From: Chloroflexota bacterium | GTDB taxonomy: Bacteria; Chloroflexota; Anaerolineae; Anaerolineales; UBA11858 | Reading direction: 5' to 3' | Assembly (NCBI GenBank): GCA_018648225.1 | Contig: JABGRQ010000046.1 | Span: 1-59,401 of the forward strand | DNA length: 59,401 nucleotides | Shown: positions 44,179-52,646 of the stretch, piece after piece | Layout of the letters: every line of letters starts with the position of its first letter | Numbering within the stretch: position 1 is the first letter of the stretch | Program-made: the position numbers and the translations under genes | The notes under the pieces: model-generated | Told to the model about the DNA's origin: nothing | The model's database searches: none | The model's input: the letters and a program-made list of their open reading frames with translations, nothing else

Positions 44179-45012
44179 CTACGGAATCTCTCCGGCGAAC
44201 TCGGCCTCAATAATATTTTGGAAGACTTCAAAGGGCTGCGCGCCGACAACGGGAATCCCATTGACGAAAAAGGTTGGTGTAGAACTCACGCCCAGATTAA
44301 CAGCATATTCCAAATCGGCCATAATTTCGGCGTTGTGTCGACCGCTCTCGACGCATTCGGTGAAAGCGTCCATATCCAGATTGAGCGTTTCAGCATATTG
44401 CAGATATGTTTCTACGTTGAGATTTTGTTCTGCTGAGAAGAGCATCTCGCTGAATTCCCAATAGGCATCCTGCTCTTCAGCACAATTGGCAGCCGACGCG
44501 GCAGGCGTGGCGTTGGGGTGAATATTTGTCAGCGGGAAATCGCGGTAGACCAATCGAATCTGCTCGGGGTAAGCTGCCTGAATCAACGGCCAAATTTGAA
44601 CGTGCCATTTCTGGCAGTAGGGGCACTCGTAATCGCTGAACTCGATGATCGTAATCGGGGCGTCATCTGGGCCCCAAACAGGATCATCATCTTCGGGGAC
44701 ATCATAGCGGCGCACTTCTTGCGGGGCGGGTTCGGCTTCTGCAGGAGCTTGTGCGGCAGCTTCATTTGCAGCTTCCGGAGCAGCAACAATCGCTGGTTCT
44801 TGTCCCCAAAACAGATAGCCTACACTTAGGCCGATCACGAAGGCCAGCGGCAGCAGCGCAGCATACACATGCGAGCGTTTGAACGTCATCGTTTTATTCT
44901 CATCGGGCGCAGATGGTTCTTCTTCAAGCGCCGCTTCGGGCGAAGGTTCCGGAATTACTTCCTCGGTGATTTCTTCTTCGGGGGTGTGGGGCAGGGTTTC
45001 TTCGATACTCAT
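44179..45012 (-). CDS. DsbA-like thiol:disulfide oxidoreductase, membrane anchored
   Basis: 277 residues. A cytosolic acidic N-terminus (about 45 residues), one membrane helix (residues 50-70), an Ala/Glu linker, then a DsbA/FrnE-like thioredoxin domain with CPYC at Cys130-Cys133 and STPTFFVNG as the cis-proline loop (about 235). It oxidises or isomerises disulfides in exported proteins. It is a close paralogue of the Sec-containing fusion at 6286, and matches it residue for residue around the active site (EFSDYECPYC against EYGDFQ-U-PYC). That makes it an internal control for the TGA. Bounded by a terminator downstream. Confidence 0.92.
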   Translation of the reverse strand: MSIEETLPHTPEEEITEEVIPEPSPEAALEEEPSAPDENKTMTFKRSHVYAALLPLAFVIGLSVGYLFWGQEPAIVAAPEAANEAAAQAPAEAEPAPQEVRRYDVPEDDDPVWGPDDAPITIIEFSDYECPYCQKWHVQIWPLIQAAYPEQIRLVYRDFPLTNIHPNATPAASAANCAEEQDAYWEFSEMLFSAEQNLNVETYLQYAETLNLDMDAFTECVESGRHNAEIMADLEYAVNLGVSSTPTFFVNGIPVVGAQPFEVFQNIIEAEFAGEIP

Positions 45013-45048
45013 AATGGCGGCGATTATAGCATAAAGACAGCAAGTTAT

Positions 45049-45077
45049 AGACCTCCGAGGTTTTACTGACCTCCGAG
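45049..45077. repeat. Repeat family F fragment overlapping the dus 3' end
   Basis: AGACCTCCGAGGT (45049-45061) and GACCTCCGAG (45068-45077) in direct orientation. The minus-strand dus gene ends (LGGQ, stop) inside it. Confidence 0.7.
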
Positions 45078-46025
45078 ATCTAGTTCATCGAGTAGCGCTA
45101 CAAACTCGTCGGCCTGCGTGCGTGTGAGCAGTTTTTGACGCACTTCTTTTGGTAACCGGTACGGCGAGAGATAATGAGCGGCATATTTGCGGAAGAGTAT
45201 CAGCCCGCGCTCCGGGCCGTAGAATTGAAGACTGCGCTCCAAATGATCGAGCAGCGTGGTGCGGGCTTGCTCGAGGCTGACGGCTGGACGATCAAGATGC
45301 GCGAAAATCCACGGGTTGGCGATGGCGGCGCGCCCGATCATCACCGCGGTGCAGCCGGTGTGGGTTTTCATGCGTTCGATGTCGGCTACGTTTTTAATAT
45401 CCCCATTGCCGATGACGGGGATATTCACGCATTCTACGACCTCAGCAATCGCGTCCCAATTGGCCTGCCCGCCGTAGCCCTGCACTTTGGTGCGCCCATG
45501 CACGGCGATGGCCGCCGCGCCTTCGTTCTCGGCGATGCGGGCGATCAACGGGTAGGTCAGGCTGTCGTCATCCCAGCCCAGGCGGATTTTGGCGGTGACG
45601 GGAATCGCCAAAGAGGTAGTTAAAACCCGGAGTATGCGCGCCACCTTTACAGGAGTCCGCAGCAACCCCGCGCCTGCGCCGCGGTTGGCAATCGTCTTGG
45701 CTGGGCAGCCCATGTTGATGTCGATGAAATCTGGCCCTAAGTCTTGCAGGCGCAGGGCGGCTTCCCGCATCGTTCGGGCATCATCCCCATAGAGCTGAAT
45801 CGCCAGCGGGCGCTCGTCATTTGTGAAGCGCAGTTTGTCGTTAATTTGCTCACGGCGGTTGAGCACATCTTCGGCCTTGACGAATTCGGTATAGCTGATG
45901 GCCGAACCCAGGCCGCGGCACAGCGAGCGGAACGGCCAATCGGAATAGCCGTCCATTGGCGACAGGATGGCCTCGCCGTGGATGGGGATATGGGCGATGT
46001 GGAAGGTGGGGGTTGAAGGTTGCAT
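45063..46025 (-). CDS. dus: tRNA-dihydrouridine synthase
   Basis: 320 residues. The FMN-binding barrel has ILSPMDGYSDWPFRSLC, then INMGCPAKTIANRGAGAGLLR with catalytic Cys107, AVHGRTKVQGY and VIGNGDIKN. The enzyme reduces uridines in the tRNA D-loop with NADPH. The subtype (DusA, B or C) is not clear to me. The C-terminal codons coincide with repeat F, and the ATG lies in a family A repeat at 46012-46040, so both ends of this gene touch repeats. Confidence 0.92.
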   Translation of the reverse strand: MQPSTPTFHIAHIPIHGEAILSPMDGYSDWPFRSLCRGLGSAISYTEFVKAEDVLNRREQINDKLRFTNDERPLAIQLYGDDARTMREAALRLQDLGPDFIDINMGCPAKTIANRGAGAGLLRTPVKVARILRVLTTSLAIPVTAKIRLGWDDDSLTYPLIARIAENEGAAAIAVHGRTKVQGYGGQANWDAIAEVVECVNIPVIGNGDIKNVADIERMKTHTGCTAVMIGRAAIANPWIFAHLDRPAVSLEQARTTLLDHLERSLQFYGPERGLILFRKYAAHYLSPYRLPKEVRQKLLTRTQADEFVALLDELDLGGQ

Positions 46026-46078
46026 GTTGCAGGTTGAAAGTTTTTTTCTTTGCGACTTGGCGGCTTTGCGTGAGATTT
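46012..46078. repeat. Composite fragment: family A then family C
   Basis: GGTTGAAGGTTGCATGTTG (family A, which includes the dus start codon) followed by TTTCTTTGCGACTTGGCGGC (family C). It separates dus from the radical SAM gene. Confidence 0.7.
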
Positions 46079-46962
46079 CAGAATAAATTCATCTGCGCGG
46101 TTTTCTTTTTGACGGGTTCAGGCGCGAAAATCGTCATGTGGTCGGCGATGCCGTATTGTTGGCGCAGTTCGTTGAAGCGGGTATAAAGTGCCGGAGCGTA
46201 GAGCGAGTTGCACTCGTAACGCAGGCCAAACTGGCGCATATATTTTTGTTTTACGCCGGGAAAGAGTTTATCGAGTTTGGCGTAAAAATATTCGCGTGAA
46301 CCTTCACGCAGCGTCAGGCCAAACCAGGGCAGGATGTAGGCTGCGCCGCGGAGATAGCACAGTTCGAGCAGTTTTTCAATATTCTTGATGGTGTCGGCGA
46401 TGAAGGGCAGGACGGGCATCATCGTCACCCCGGTGTGGATTCCGGCATCCGAGAGCGTTTTCATGGCCGCGAAGCGCGCCGATGATGGCGGCGCGCCGGG
46501 TTCGATTTTTCGGGCGAGTTCGTCATCCGCCGTGGTGATGGTAAAACTGACCGCGGCGTAGCTGTCGGCGTTGATTTGTGCCAGCAAATCCAGGTCTCGC
46601 AGCACCAGATCGGATTTGGTGATGATATGCACAGGGAAACGGTTTTCGGCGATGATTTCCAGCGCCCGGCGGCAAAGCTGGCTTTTGCGCTCGACGGGCA
46701 TATAAGGATCGTTCATCGAGCCAAAACCGATTGTGCCGCGCACACGTTTGCGGGGCAGCGCGTCGGCGAGGAGTTCGATGGCGTTAACTTTGACATGAAT
46801 ATCGGCGAAATTCTCAATCCGGTAGCACGTCGAGCGCGAATCGCAGTAGATGCACTGGTGCTGGCAGCCGCGATACAGGTTCATATTGTATTTCAGGCCA
46901 AACCAGTCATCCGGCTGCTTGACGTGGTTAAGAATCGTTTTGGCGTGGATTTCTTGGATCAT
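46078..46962 (-). CDS. SPL-family (spore photoproduct lyase-like) radical SAM protein
   Basis: 294 residues. Cluster ligands Cys33, Cys37 and Cys40 in RGCQHQCIYCDSRS. Downstream, GFGSMNDPYMPVERK, the ITKSDLVLRDLDLLAQ segment and SFTITTADDELARKIEPGAPPSSARF are characteristic of the SplB-like uncharacterised family. Its stop overlaps the radA start by 4 bases (46959-46962), so the two are probably translationally coupled. A role in DNA repair is suggested by the coupling, but the reaction is unknown. Confidence 0.8.
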   Translation of the reverse strand: MIQEIHAKTILNHVKQPDDWFGLKYNMNLYRGCQHQCIYCDSRSTCYRIENFADIHVKVNAIELLADALPRKRVRGTIGFGSMNDPYMPVERKSQLCRRALEIIAENRFPVHIITKSDLVLRDLDLLAQINADSYAAVSFTITTADDELARKIEPGAPPSSARFAAMKTLSDAGIHTGVTMMPVLPFIADTIKNIEKLLELCYLRGAAYILPWFGLTLREGSREYFYAKLDKLFPGVKQKYMRQFGLRYECNSLYAPALYTRFNELRQQYGIADHMTIFAPEPVKKKTAQMNLF

Positions 46963-48392
46963 TCTTCGATCAACGCCGCCTTCAATGCCTCGCGCAGACT
47001 GCGCACCTCAATTACATTAATCCCCTTGGGCCAGGGTTCGCCTTTGCTCAGGCGCCGCGGGACGATGGCATTTTTAAAACCCAGTTTTTCGGCCTCGCGC
47101 AGGCGAGCGGGCATTTGCCCAACCATGCGCAATTCGCCCGAAAGCCCCACTTCGCCGATCAGCACCGTATCGGCGCGCACGGGAGCATCTTTGACGGATG
47201 AAGCAATCGCCGTGGCGACAGCCAAATCGGCAGCCGGTTCGTTGATTTTCAGCCCGCCAATCACATTGACGAAGACATCCTGCTCGGCCAGACGCACACC
47301 CACGCGGCGCGTTAGCACAGCGGAGATCAGCAGCAGGCGGTTGAAGTCGATGCCGTTGGGGGTACGGCGCGGGTTGCCGAAGTTGGTTGGGCTGGTGAGA
47401 CCCTGAATTTCGACCAGTAACGGGCGCGTGCCTTCCATGGTTACGGCGATGGCTGATCCGGGGGCATTTACCATGCGTTCGGCCAGAAAGGCTTCTGATG
47501 GATTGGTGATCTCAACGAGGCCGCGCTCGCGCATCTCGAAGACACCCACTTCCGAAGTTGCCCCGTAGCGATTCTTGACCGTGCGCAACAGCCGGTAAGT
47601 TTGAAAACGGTCGCCTTCCAGATACAGTACCGCGTCCACAATATGCTCTAGCACGCGCGGCCCGGCGATGGTACCTTCTTTGGTAACATGCCCAATCAGG
47701 AAAACCGTAACTCCGGTAGTTTTTGCCAACTCTCGCAGGCGCGAAGCCGTTTCGCGCACCTGCGAGACTGACCCCGCTGAAGATTCCAGTTCGGGCAGGT
47801 AGGTGGTTTGTACCGAATCGATCACGATCAGATCGGGTTTGATGGTTTCAATATGTTCGAGAATCACATCGAGGCTGGTTTCTGTAACGAGGTAGAGATT
47901 TTCGGGGAAGCCCCCCTCACCGCTCCCTTGCTCCGTAGGAGCGGGGGAGCGGGACGGGGGGGGACTTGCCGTAACCCGCGTGGCTCGCATTTTGATCTGT
48001 CGCTCGGATTCTTCGCCGGAAACATATAGCACCGGGCCGCGCTCAGCCATAGCCAGCGTGGTTTGCAATAGCAGCGTTGATTTGCCGATGCCAGGATCGC
48101 CGCCGATCAGCACCACCGAGCCGGGCACAATCCCGCCACCCAGCACACGCGCAAATTCCTCGATGGGCACAGGGATGCGTTCTTCGGCCTCGTTGCTGAT
48201 TTCGCTCAGTCGGCGGGGCGTAGAAATTTGCCCCGCGCGGCGCGGCGCATGGGTTGCCGCGCTGGGTTTTCGCTCGATAATTTCCTCAACCAGCGTGTTC
48301 CATTCGCCACATCCAGGGCAACGCCCCATTTGGCGGGCCGATCTGCGTCCGCATTGTTGACAAACGTATTGGGAGTAAGTTTTTGCCATCAT
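46959..48392 (-). CDS. radA: DNA repair protein RadA with repeat-encoded insertion
   Basis: 477 residues. Zinc finger with Cys11, Cys14, Cys25 and Cys28 (CQQCG, CPGCG). RecA-type core with Walker A GGDPGIGKST (97-106). The KNRFG motif of RadA is here KNRYG (273-277), a conservative change. A Lon-protease-like C-terminal domain follows. RadA drives branch migration and processes recombination intermediates. Residues about 142-162 (TASPPPSRSPAPTEQGSGEGG) come from a family G repeat (47908-47966) inserted after the MRATRV helix, between the Walker A domain and the ETS segment; other RadA proteins lack it. Confidence 0.93.
   Translation of the reverse strand: MMAKTYSQYVCQQCGRRSARQMGRCPGCGEWNTLVEEIIERKPSAATHAPRRAGQISTPRRLSEISNEAEERIPVPIEEFARVLGGGIVPGSVVLIGGDPGIGKSTLLLQTTLAMAERGPVLYVSGEESERQIKMRATRVTASPPPSRSPAPTEQGSGEGGFPENLYLVTETSLDVILEHIETIKPDLIVIDSVQTTYLPELESSAGSVSQVRETASRLRELAKTTGVTVFLIGHVTKEGTIAGPRVLEHIVDAVLYLEGDRFQTYRLLRTVKNRYGATSEVGVFEMRERGLVEITNPSEAFLAERMVNAPGSAIAVTMEGTRPLLVEIQGLTSPTNFGNPRRTPNGIDFNRLLLISAVLTRRVGVRLAEQDVFVNVIGGLKINEPAADLAVATAIASSVKDAPVRADTVLIGEVGLSGELRMVGQMPARLREAEKLGFKNAIVPRRLSKGEPWPKGINVIEVRSLREALKAALIEE
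47908..47966. repeat. Repeat family G inserted in frame inside radA
   Basis: CCCCCCTCACCGCTCCCTTG, then GCTCCGTAGGAGC (a 5-bp palindrome) and GGGGGAGCGGG close the element. About twenty codons long. Confidence 0.85.
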
Positions 48393-48407
48393 AGCCGTTT
48401 CCAGTTG

Positions 48408-49622
48408 TTAGTGATTTATGGTGTGTTTTTCCAGGGCCAGCACCAGATCATACAGCGCCTGGGCGGTTGTAACGAGTTTTGCCGTATCAATAATAGCGGG
48501 GTGATCTTTGGGAGTATGTGTGATATGGCTGGTGAGATGCCAGAATTTTTCGGAGGTAATTGCCATTGCCGGAACCTGGCGCTGAATGAACATGGAATGA
48601 TCGCTCTGGTACCAGGATTCACCCTCGATGAGTTCAGCATGACCGGCGAAAATATGCCGTATGGCGCTTTCGATTTCAGCGGGGCAATCGTAGAGCGAAT
48701 AGGCCGTTTTGCCATCGACATACCCGGCAGCATCCATATTGATCGCCAGGGCAATTTTTTTAAATTCAGCGCCTTGCTGCGCCAGATAGAGCATTTCACC
48801 CGAGGCAGCGTAATAATCTTCGCCGTTGACGGCGGTAATTTCAATATCGAACGGCCCTGCATACGCTTTGAGTAAATCGGCGAGCAATAGCAGGATCACA
48901 ATGCCGGTGCCATTATCGACCGCGCCGGGCGAGTTGGTTTTCGCGTCGATATGCGCCATGAATACCAGACGCGCCCCTTGTGGGTTGCCTTTGCGGGCGA
49001 GCACGTTGCAGCCTGTGGCGGCTGTGCGTTGTGCACGAATTTCAAGTTCAACAATCTCGCCAAGATGCGCCAGTAAATTTTGGCCCACTTCTACGGTCGT
49101 ATAGACCGAGGGAATGTCGAAGTCGCCGTCTTCGATCAGCGGGAAGGGGGAAATGCCTCCAGCCAAACCCGGATCGCGGTCGGTGGCCGCAATGATGGCA
49201 GCGGGTTGTATTTCTTCGAGCAGGCGCACAATGCGTTGATGTTCTTCCGGATTGTAGAAGACAAAATTCTTGGGCATGAGCTGCTCTTTGGCAAGCTCAC
49301 CGTGCAGCAGCAAAATTTGCCCGCGGGCATCGAGTTTCGTCAACTGCTCCAGGGTTTCGGCTGCCACCAACGGGCCGCGAAAATTGCCGCCGAGCGTGTA
49401 TGGGCTGGGAACCATCTCAGAGGCCGCCTCGCCCACCTCCAGCCGCGCCCCGTCTTCTTCCCAATCTATACAATCAAATTGTGGTGTTTCCACATCAAAT
49501 CCAAAAGCGCGCAATTTTTCGCTGAAAAAATCGGTAGCTTGCCGGTTCCCGGCGGTACCCACCGTTCGGGTTGGAATTTCGATGCAAAGTTGTTGCAGAT
49601 AGTTTGGCGCTTTAGGTTGCAT
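48408..49622 (-). CDS. M28 family metallopeptidase (aminopeptidase-type)
   Basis: 404 residues. The zinc site is spread over AHIDAKTNSPGAVDNGTG (His and the bridging Asp), ITAVNGEDYYAASGE and the late ESWYQSDHSMF, SHITHTPKDHP. A PA-like segment lies in the middle (GRGQILLLHGELAKEQL region). No signal peptide or membrane helix is seen, so it is probably cytosolic and acts in peptide turnover, or it could be a glutamine cyclase-like relative. It follows radA on the other side of a 15-base gap. Confidence 0.8.
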   Translation of the reverse strand: MQPKAPNYLQQLCIEIPTRTVGTAGNRQATDFFSEKLRAFGFDVETPQFDCIDWEEDGARLEVGEAASEMVPSPYTLGGNFRGPLVAAETLEQLTKLDARGQILLLHGELAKEQLMPKNFVFYNPEEHQRIVRLLEEIQPAAIIAATDRDPGLAGGISPFPLIEDGDFDIPSVYTTVEVGQNLLAHLGEIVELEIRAQRTAATGCNVLARKGNPQGARLVFMAHIDAKTNSPGAVDNGTGIVILLLLADLLKAYAGPFDIEITAVNGEDYYAASGEMLYLAQQGAEFKKIALAINMDAAGYVDGKTAYSLYDCPAEIESAIRHIFAGHAELIEGESWYQSDHSMFIQRQVPAMAITSEKFWHLTSHITHTPKDHPAIIDTAKLVTTAQALYDLVLALEKHTINH

Positions 49623-49714
49623 GGGGAGAATTATATACGAAAGGGCACGGGGCCGCTAATTTGCAGCTTCCGTGCCCGATGTGTGTACTACGTGGGAGAG
49701 TTGGCAACTGGCTC

Positions 49715-52252
49715 TTAGGCCGCGGCGAGCAACTCTGCTTCGTTTTCCGATGTCGAATCTTCGGTCTTGGCGCGCAGCACAATGTCGGTTTCGTCTTCAA
49801 GAATTTCGACATCCACCACAACGGTATCGCCAGCTTTGAATTCGCCGGAGAGTAACCTGTCGGAGAGCGAGTCTTCAACCTTTTGCTGGATCACGCGGCG
49901 CAATGGGCGCGCACCCATCTCGGGATTGTAGCCCAAATCGGCGATCATCTTGGCTGCCTCCGGGGTGATTTCCAGTGAAAGGTCGTGCTCTTTCAAGCGA
50001 TCCGAAACTTTACTGAGTTCCAGATGAACAATTTCCTGAATATCCTCGCGGCTGAGGGCGCGGAAAACGATCACGCTGTCGAGACGGTTGACAAACTCGG
50101 GGCGGAAGGTTTGTTTGAGTTTTTTGGTGAGTTCTTTCTGCATCTCGCGATATGAAACGCGCTCTTCCATTTCTTCGTCGCGGCGAATTTTGAAGCCGAT
50201 ATTGGTCTGGCTGATTTCTTTTGCGCCGATATTGGAGGTCATCACAATGATGGCGTTGCGAAAATCTACCTTGCGGCCTTTGGCATCGGTGAGATGGCCT
50301 TCTTCCATAATTTGCAGCAAGATATTATGCGCATCGGGATGCGCCTTCTCAATCTCGTCGAAGACAACAATCGAGTAGGGGCGGCGGCGGATGGCTTCGG
50401 TGAGCTGACCGGCATCATCGTAGCCGATATACCCTGGGGGCGCGCCCACCAACCGACTGACCGAGTGCCGTTCCATAAACTCCGACATATCCAGTTGGAT
50501 GAGCGATTCTTCGCTGCCAAACATGAATTTCGCCAGTGTTTTGGTGAGCTGGGTTTTGCCAACCCCGGTGGGGCCGAGGAATACAAACGAGCCAATTGGG
50601 CGGCGGGGGTCTTTCAACCCGGCGCGGCCGCGGCGCACAGCTTTTGAAATTGTTTCAATCGCTTCGAGTTGCCCCACAATTGATTCTTTAAGTTCGTCTT
50701 CCATCTTGAGCAGGCGTTCCGATTCGGCTTCGGCCATTTGCATTACAGGGACACCCGTCCACATGGCGACGACTTCGGCAATATCTTCTTCGGTGACATT
50801 GGGGCTGGTTTCGCGGTCCCAGGTTGTGCGGAATTGGTCGAGTTTTTGTTCCAGTTTTTCTTTGTGTTGCAAAATAACTTGTGCATCGTCGGCGCGTTCT
50901 TCGCTTTCGGCGGCCGCGTATTCTTTTTTCAATTCCCGCATTTTAGTCAGCAATTCTTTGGTGGTTTGCGCTGCCGGACTTTTATACATACGCACGCGGG
51001 AGGAGGCTTCATCGATCAGATCGATGGCTTTATCGGGCAAGAAGCGGTCTGAGACGTAGCGCGCTGAAAGGTGAGTTGCGGCGTTGAGCGCTTCGTCGAG
51101 GATGTTGAGATGATGATGCGCCTCGTACGCCGGGCGGATGCCGCGCAAAATTTCGATGGTCTCATCGAGGGAGGGTTCTTCCACCACGATGGGCTGGAAA
51201 CGGCGCTCAAGGGCAGCATCACTCTCGATGTGTTTGCGATACTCATCCAGCGTGGTGGCGCCAATCACCTGAAGTTCACCGCGCGATAATGCCGGTTTGA
51301 GGATATTGGCCGCATCCATCGCCGAGCCAGCTGAGCCAGCCCCCACAAGCATATGAACCTCATCAATAAAGAGGATCGAATCGGAGGATTGGAGTTCTTG
51401 AATCACGCGTTTGAGACGGTCTTCAAACTGGCCGCGGTACATGGTTCCGGCGACGAGCGAGCCAACATCGAGTTGGAGTACGCGCTTGCCAATCAGCGGC
51501 AGGGGGACATCGCCATCCATAATGCGTTGGGCGAGGCCTTCCACGATGGCGGTTTTCCCCACTCCGGGTTCACCGGTCAGCGCCGGGTTGTTTTTTGTGC
51601 GGCGTGCTAATATCTGCACCACGCGCTCAATTTCCATCTGGCGGCCAATCACCGGATCGAGTTTGCCATCTTCGGCCATTTGTGTCAGGTCGGTTGCCAA
51701 CTGGTCAACCATAGGCGTTTTCGATTTGCTTTTGCCTTTACCTTTACCGGAGCCTTCTTCAGTCTGTTTGACAGTTTGGCGTTGTTGCTGTCGTTCACTG
51801 CGTTGAGCGGCTTTAGTCTCTTTGATAATGCGATTGGTCTGTCGGCGAATCTGTTCGCCGGTGACACCGAGATTGCGCAGCGCATCAATCGCCACGCCCT
51901 CATTAAGTTCCACGATGCCGAGCAAGAGATGCTCTACACCAATATAGTGATGTCCCAGTTTGCGGGCTTCTTCCATCGCCAGTTCGAGAACTTTTTGTGT
52001 TCCGGGCGAAAGTGTAGGCCTTTGAGCCGATTCATCGTCGATGCCGACCATTTTTTCAATGATGGTTTGCACACGGTCAATTTCCAGGCCAAGTTCGCGT
52101 AGCACGCGTGCGGCAATGCCGCCGTCTTCGCGCATTAATCCCAAGAGCAGGTGTTCGGTTCCAATATAACCGTGGTGCATACGTTCGGCTTCTTCGTGAG
52201 CCAGGCTGAGCACACGGCGTGCACGCTGTGTAAAACGTTCGATATTTGACAT
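49715..52252 (-). CDS. clpC: ATP-dependent Clp protease ATPase subunit ClpC
   Basis: About 845 residues from ATG at 52252, which has AGGAGG 8 bases upstream. Double Clp N-domain (residues 1-145: [22 protein letters not shown], then [22 protein letters not shown]), a first AAA domain with GEPGVGKTA and a second with GPTGVGKTQ, and a middle coiled coil (UVR-like, [13 protein letters not shown]) between them. It unfolds proteins for ClpP, and adaptors feed it. The 5' region contains paired AATTGGAC sites and a TATAAT box. Confidence 0.96.
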   Translation of the reverse strand: MSNIERFTQRARRVLSLAHEEAERMHHGYIGTEHLLLGLMREDGGIAARVLRELGLEIDRVQTIIEKMVGIDDESAQRPTLSPGTQKVLELAMEEARKLGHHYIGVEHLLLGIVELNEGVAIDALRNLGVTGEQIRRQTNRIIKETKAAQRSERQQQRQTVKQTEEGSGKGKGKSKSKTPMVDQLATDLTQMAEDGKLDPVIGRQMEIERVVQILARRTKNNPALTGEPGVGKTAIVEGLAQRIMDGDVPLPLIGKRVLQLDVGSLVAGTMYRGQFEDRLKRVIQELQSSDSILFIDEVHMLVGAGSAGSAMDAANILKPALSRGELQVIGATTLDEYRKHIESDAALERRFQPIVVEEPSLDETIEILRGIRPAYEAHHHLNILDEALNAATHLSARYVSDRFLPDKAIDLIDEASSRVRMYKSPAAQTTKELLTKMRELKKEYAAAESEERADDAQVILQHKEKLEQKLDQFRTTWDRETSPNVTEEDIAEVVAMWTGVPVMQMAEAESERLLKMEDELKESIVGQLEAIETISKAVRRGRAGLKDPRRPIGSFVFLGPTGVGKTQLTKTLAKFMFGSEESLIQLDMSEFMERHSVSRLVGAPPGYIGYDDAGQLTEAIRRRPYSIVVFDEIEKAHPDAHNILLQIMEEGHLTDAKGRKVDFRNAIIVMTSNIGAKEISQTNIGFKIRRDEEMEERVSYREMQKELTKKLKQTFRPEFVNRLDSVIVFRALSREDIQEIVHLELSKVSDRLKEHDLSLEITPEAAKMIADLGYNPEMGARPLRRVIQQKVEDSLSDRLLSGEFKAGDTVVVDVEILEDETDIVLRAKTEDSTSENEAELLAAA

Positions 52253-52258
52253 AATCAT

Positions 52259-52646
52259 AGCCTCCTGTACGGAGTATTTCTATCCATGCTGCACTACGAG
52301 CGTACTCTTCGTGAGCGTGGTTTTGCTCGCTACTGGTGCGTTGTCATGGATTTCAGAAGGGGGTTGCTGATAAACGCAGTGTGTGTATTGGAGCGAACTG
52401 CGCTTTTTGTGAACAAGGCTGTTCTGGCTAGTGTAGATAGATTAAGTCCAATTCTACCAGAGAGTGTCCAATTATATGGCGATAATTGTGCCGATGAAGG
52501 CTTTTCTTACATAAATTTAATGGTAGCCATCAATAAAAAATGGGAGTAGAAGTAAAAACTTCTGCTCCCATTTAATTTTGGTTTGTGAGATGGTTTAGCG
52601 GCAAGGCTAGTAATTTGCTCTGAGGCTAAGCCAAACCGAGTGCAAC
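52259..52646. other. clpC upstream region with AATTGGAC direct repeats
   Basis: No gene is credible here. On the minus strand, AATTGGAC appears at 52473-52466 and 52453-52446, 20 bp apart (two helical turns), next to TATAAT at 52476-52471. This looks like an operator for clpC. The S1 terminator is at 52531-52573; the remaining bases show nothing that I can support. Confidence 0.4.
52531..52573 (-). terminator. Rho-independent terminator of the S1 gene
   Basis: On the minus strand AAATGGGAGCAGAAGT pairs with ACTTCTACTCCCATTT over 16 bp (one wobble), then TTTTTTATTG. It lies about 75 bases past the S1 stop. Confidence 0.85.

Noticed and set aside
52286-52549. Plus-strand frame of 87 codons upstream of clpC
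   Set aside because: No ribosome site; composition is unlike neighbours; the region has promoter elements and a terminator for minus-strand genes.
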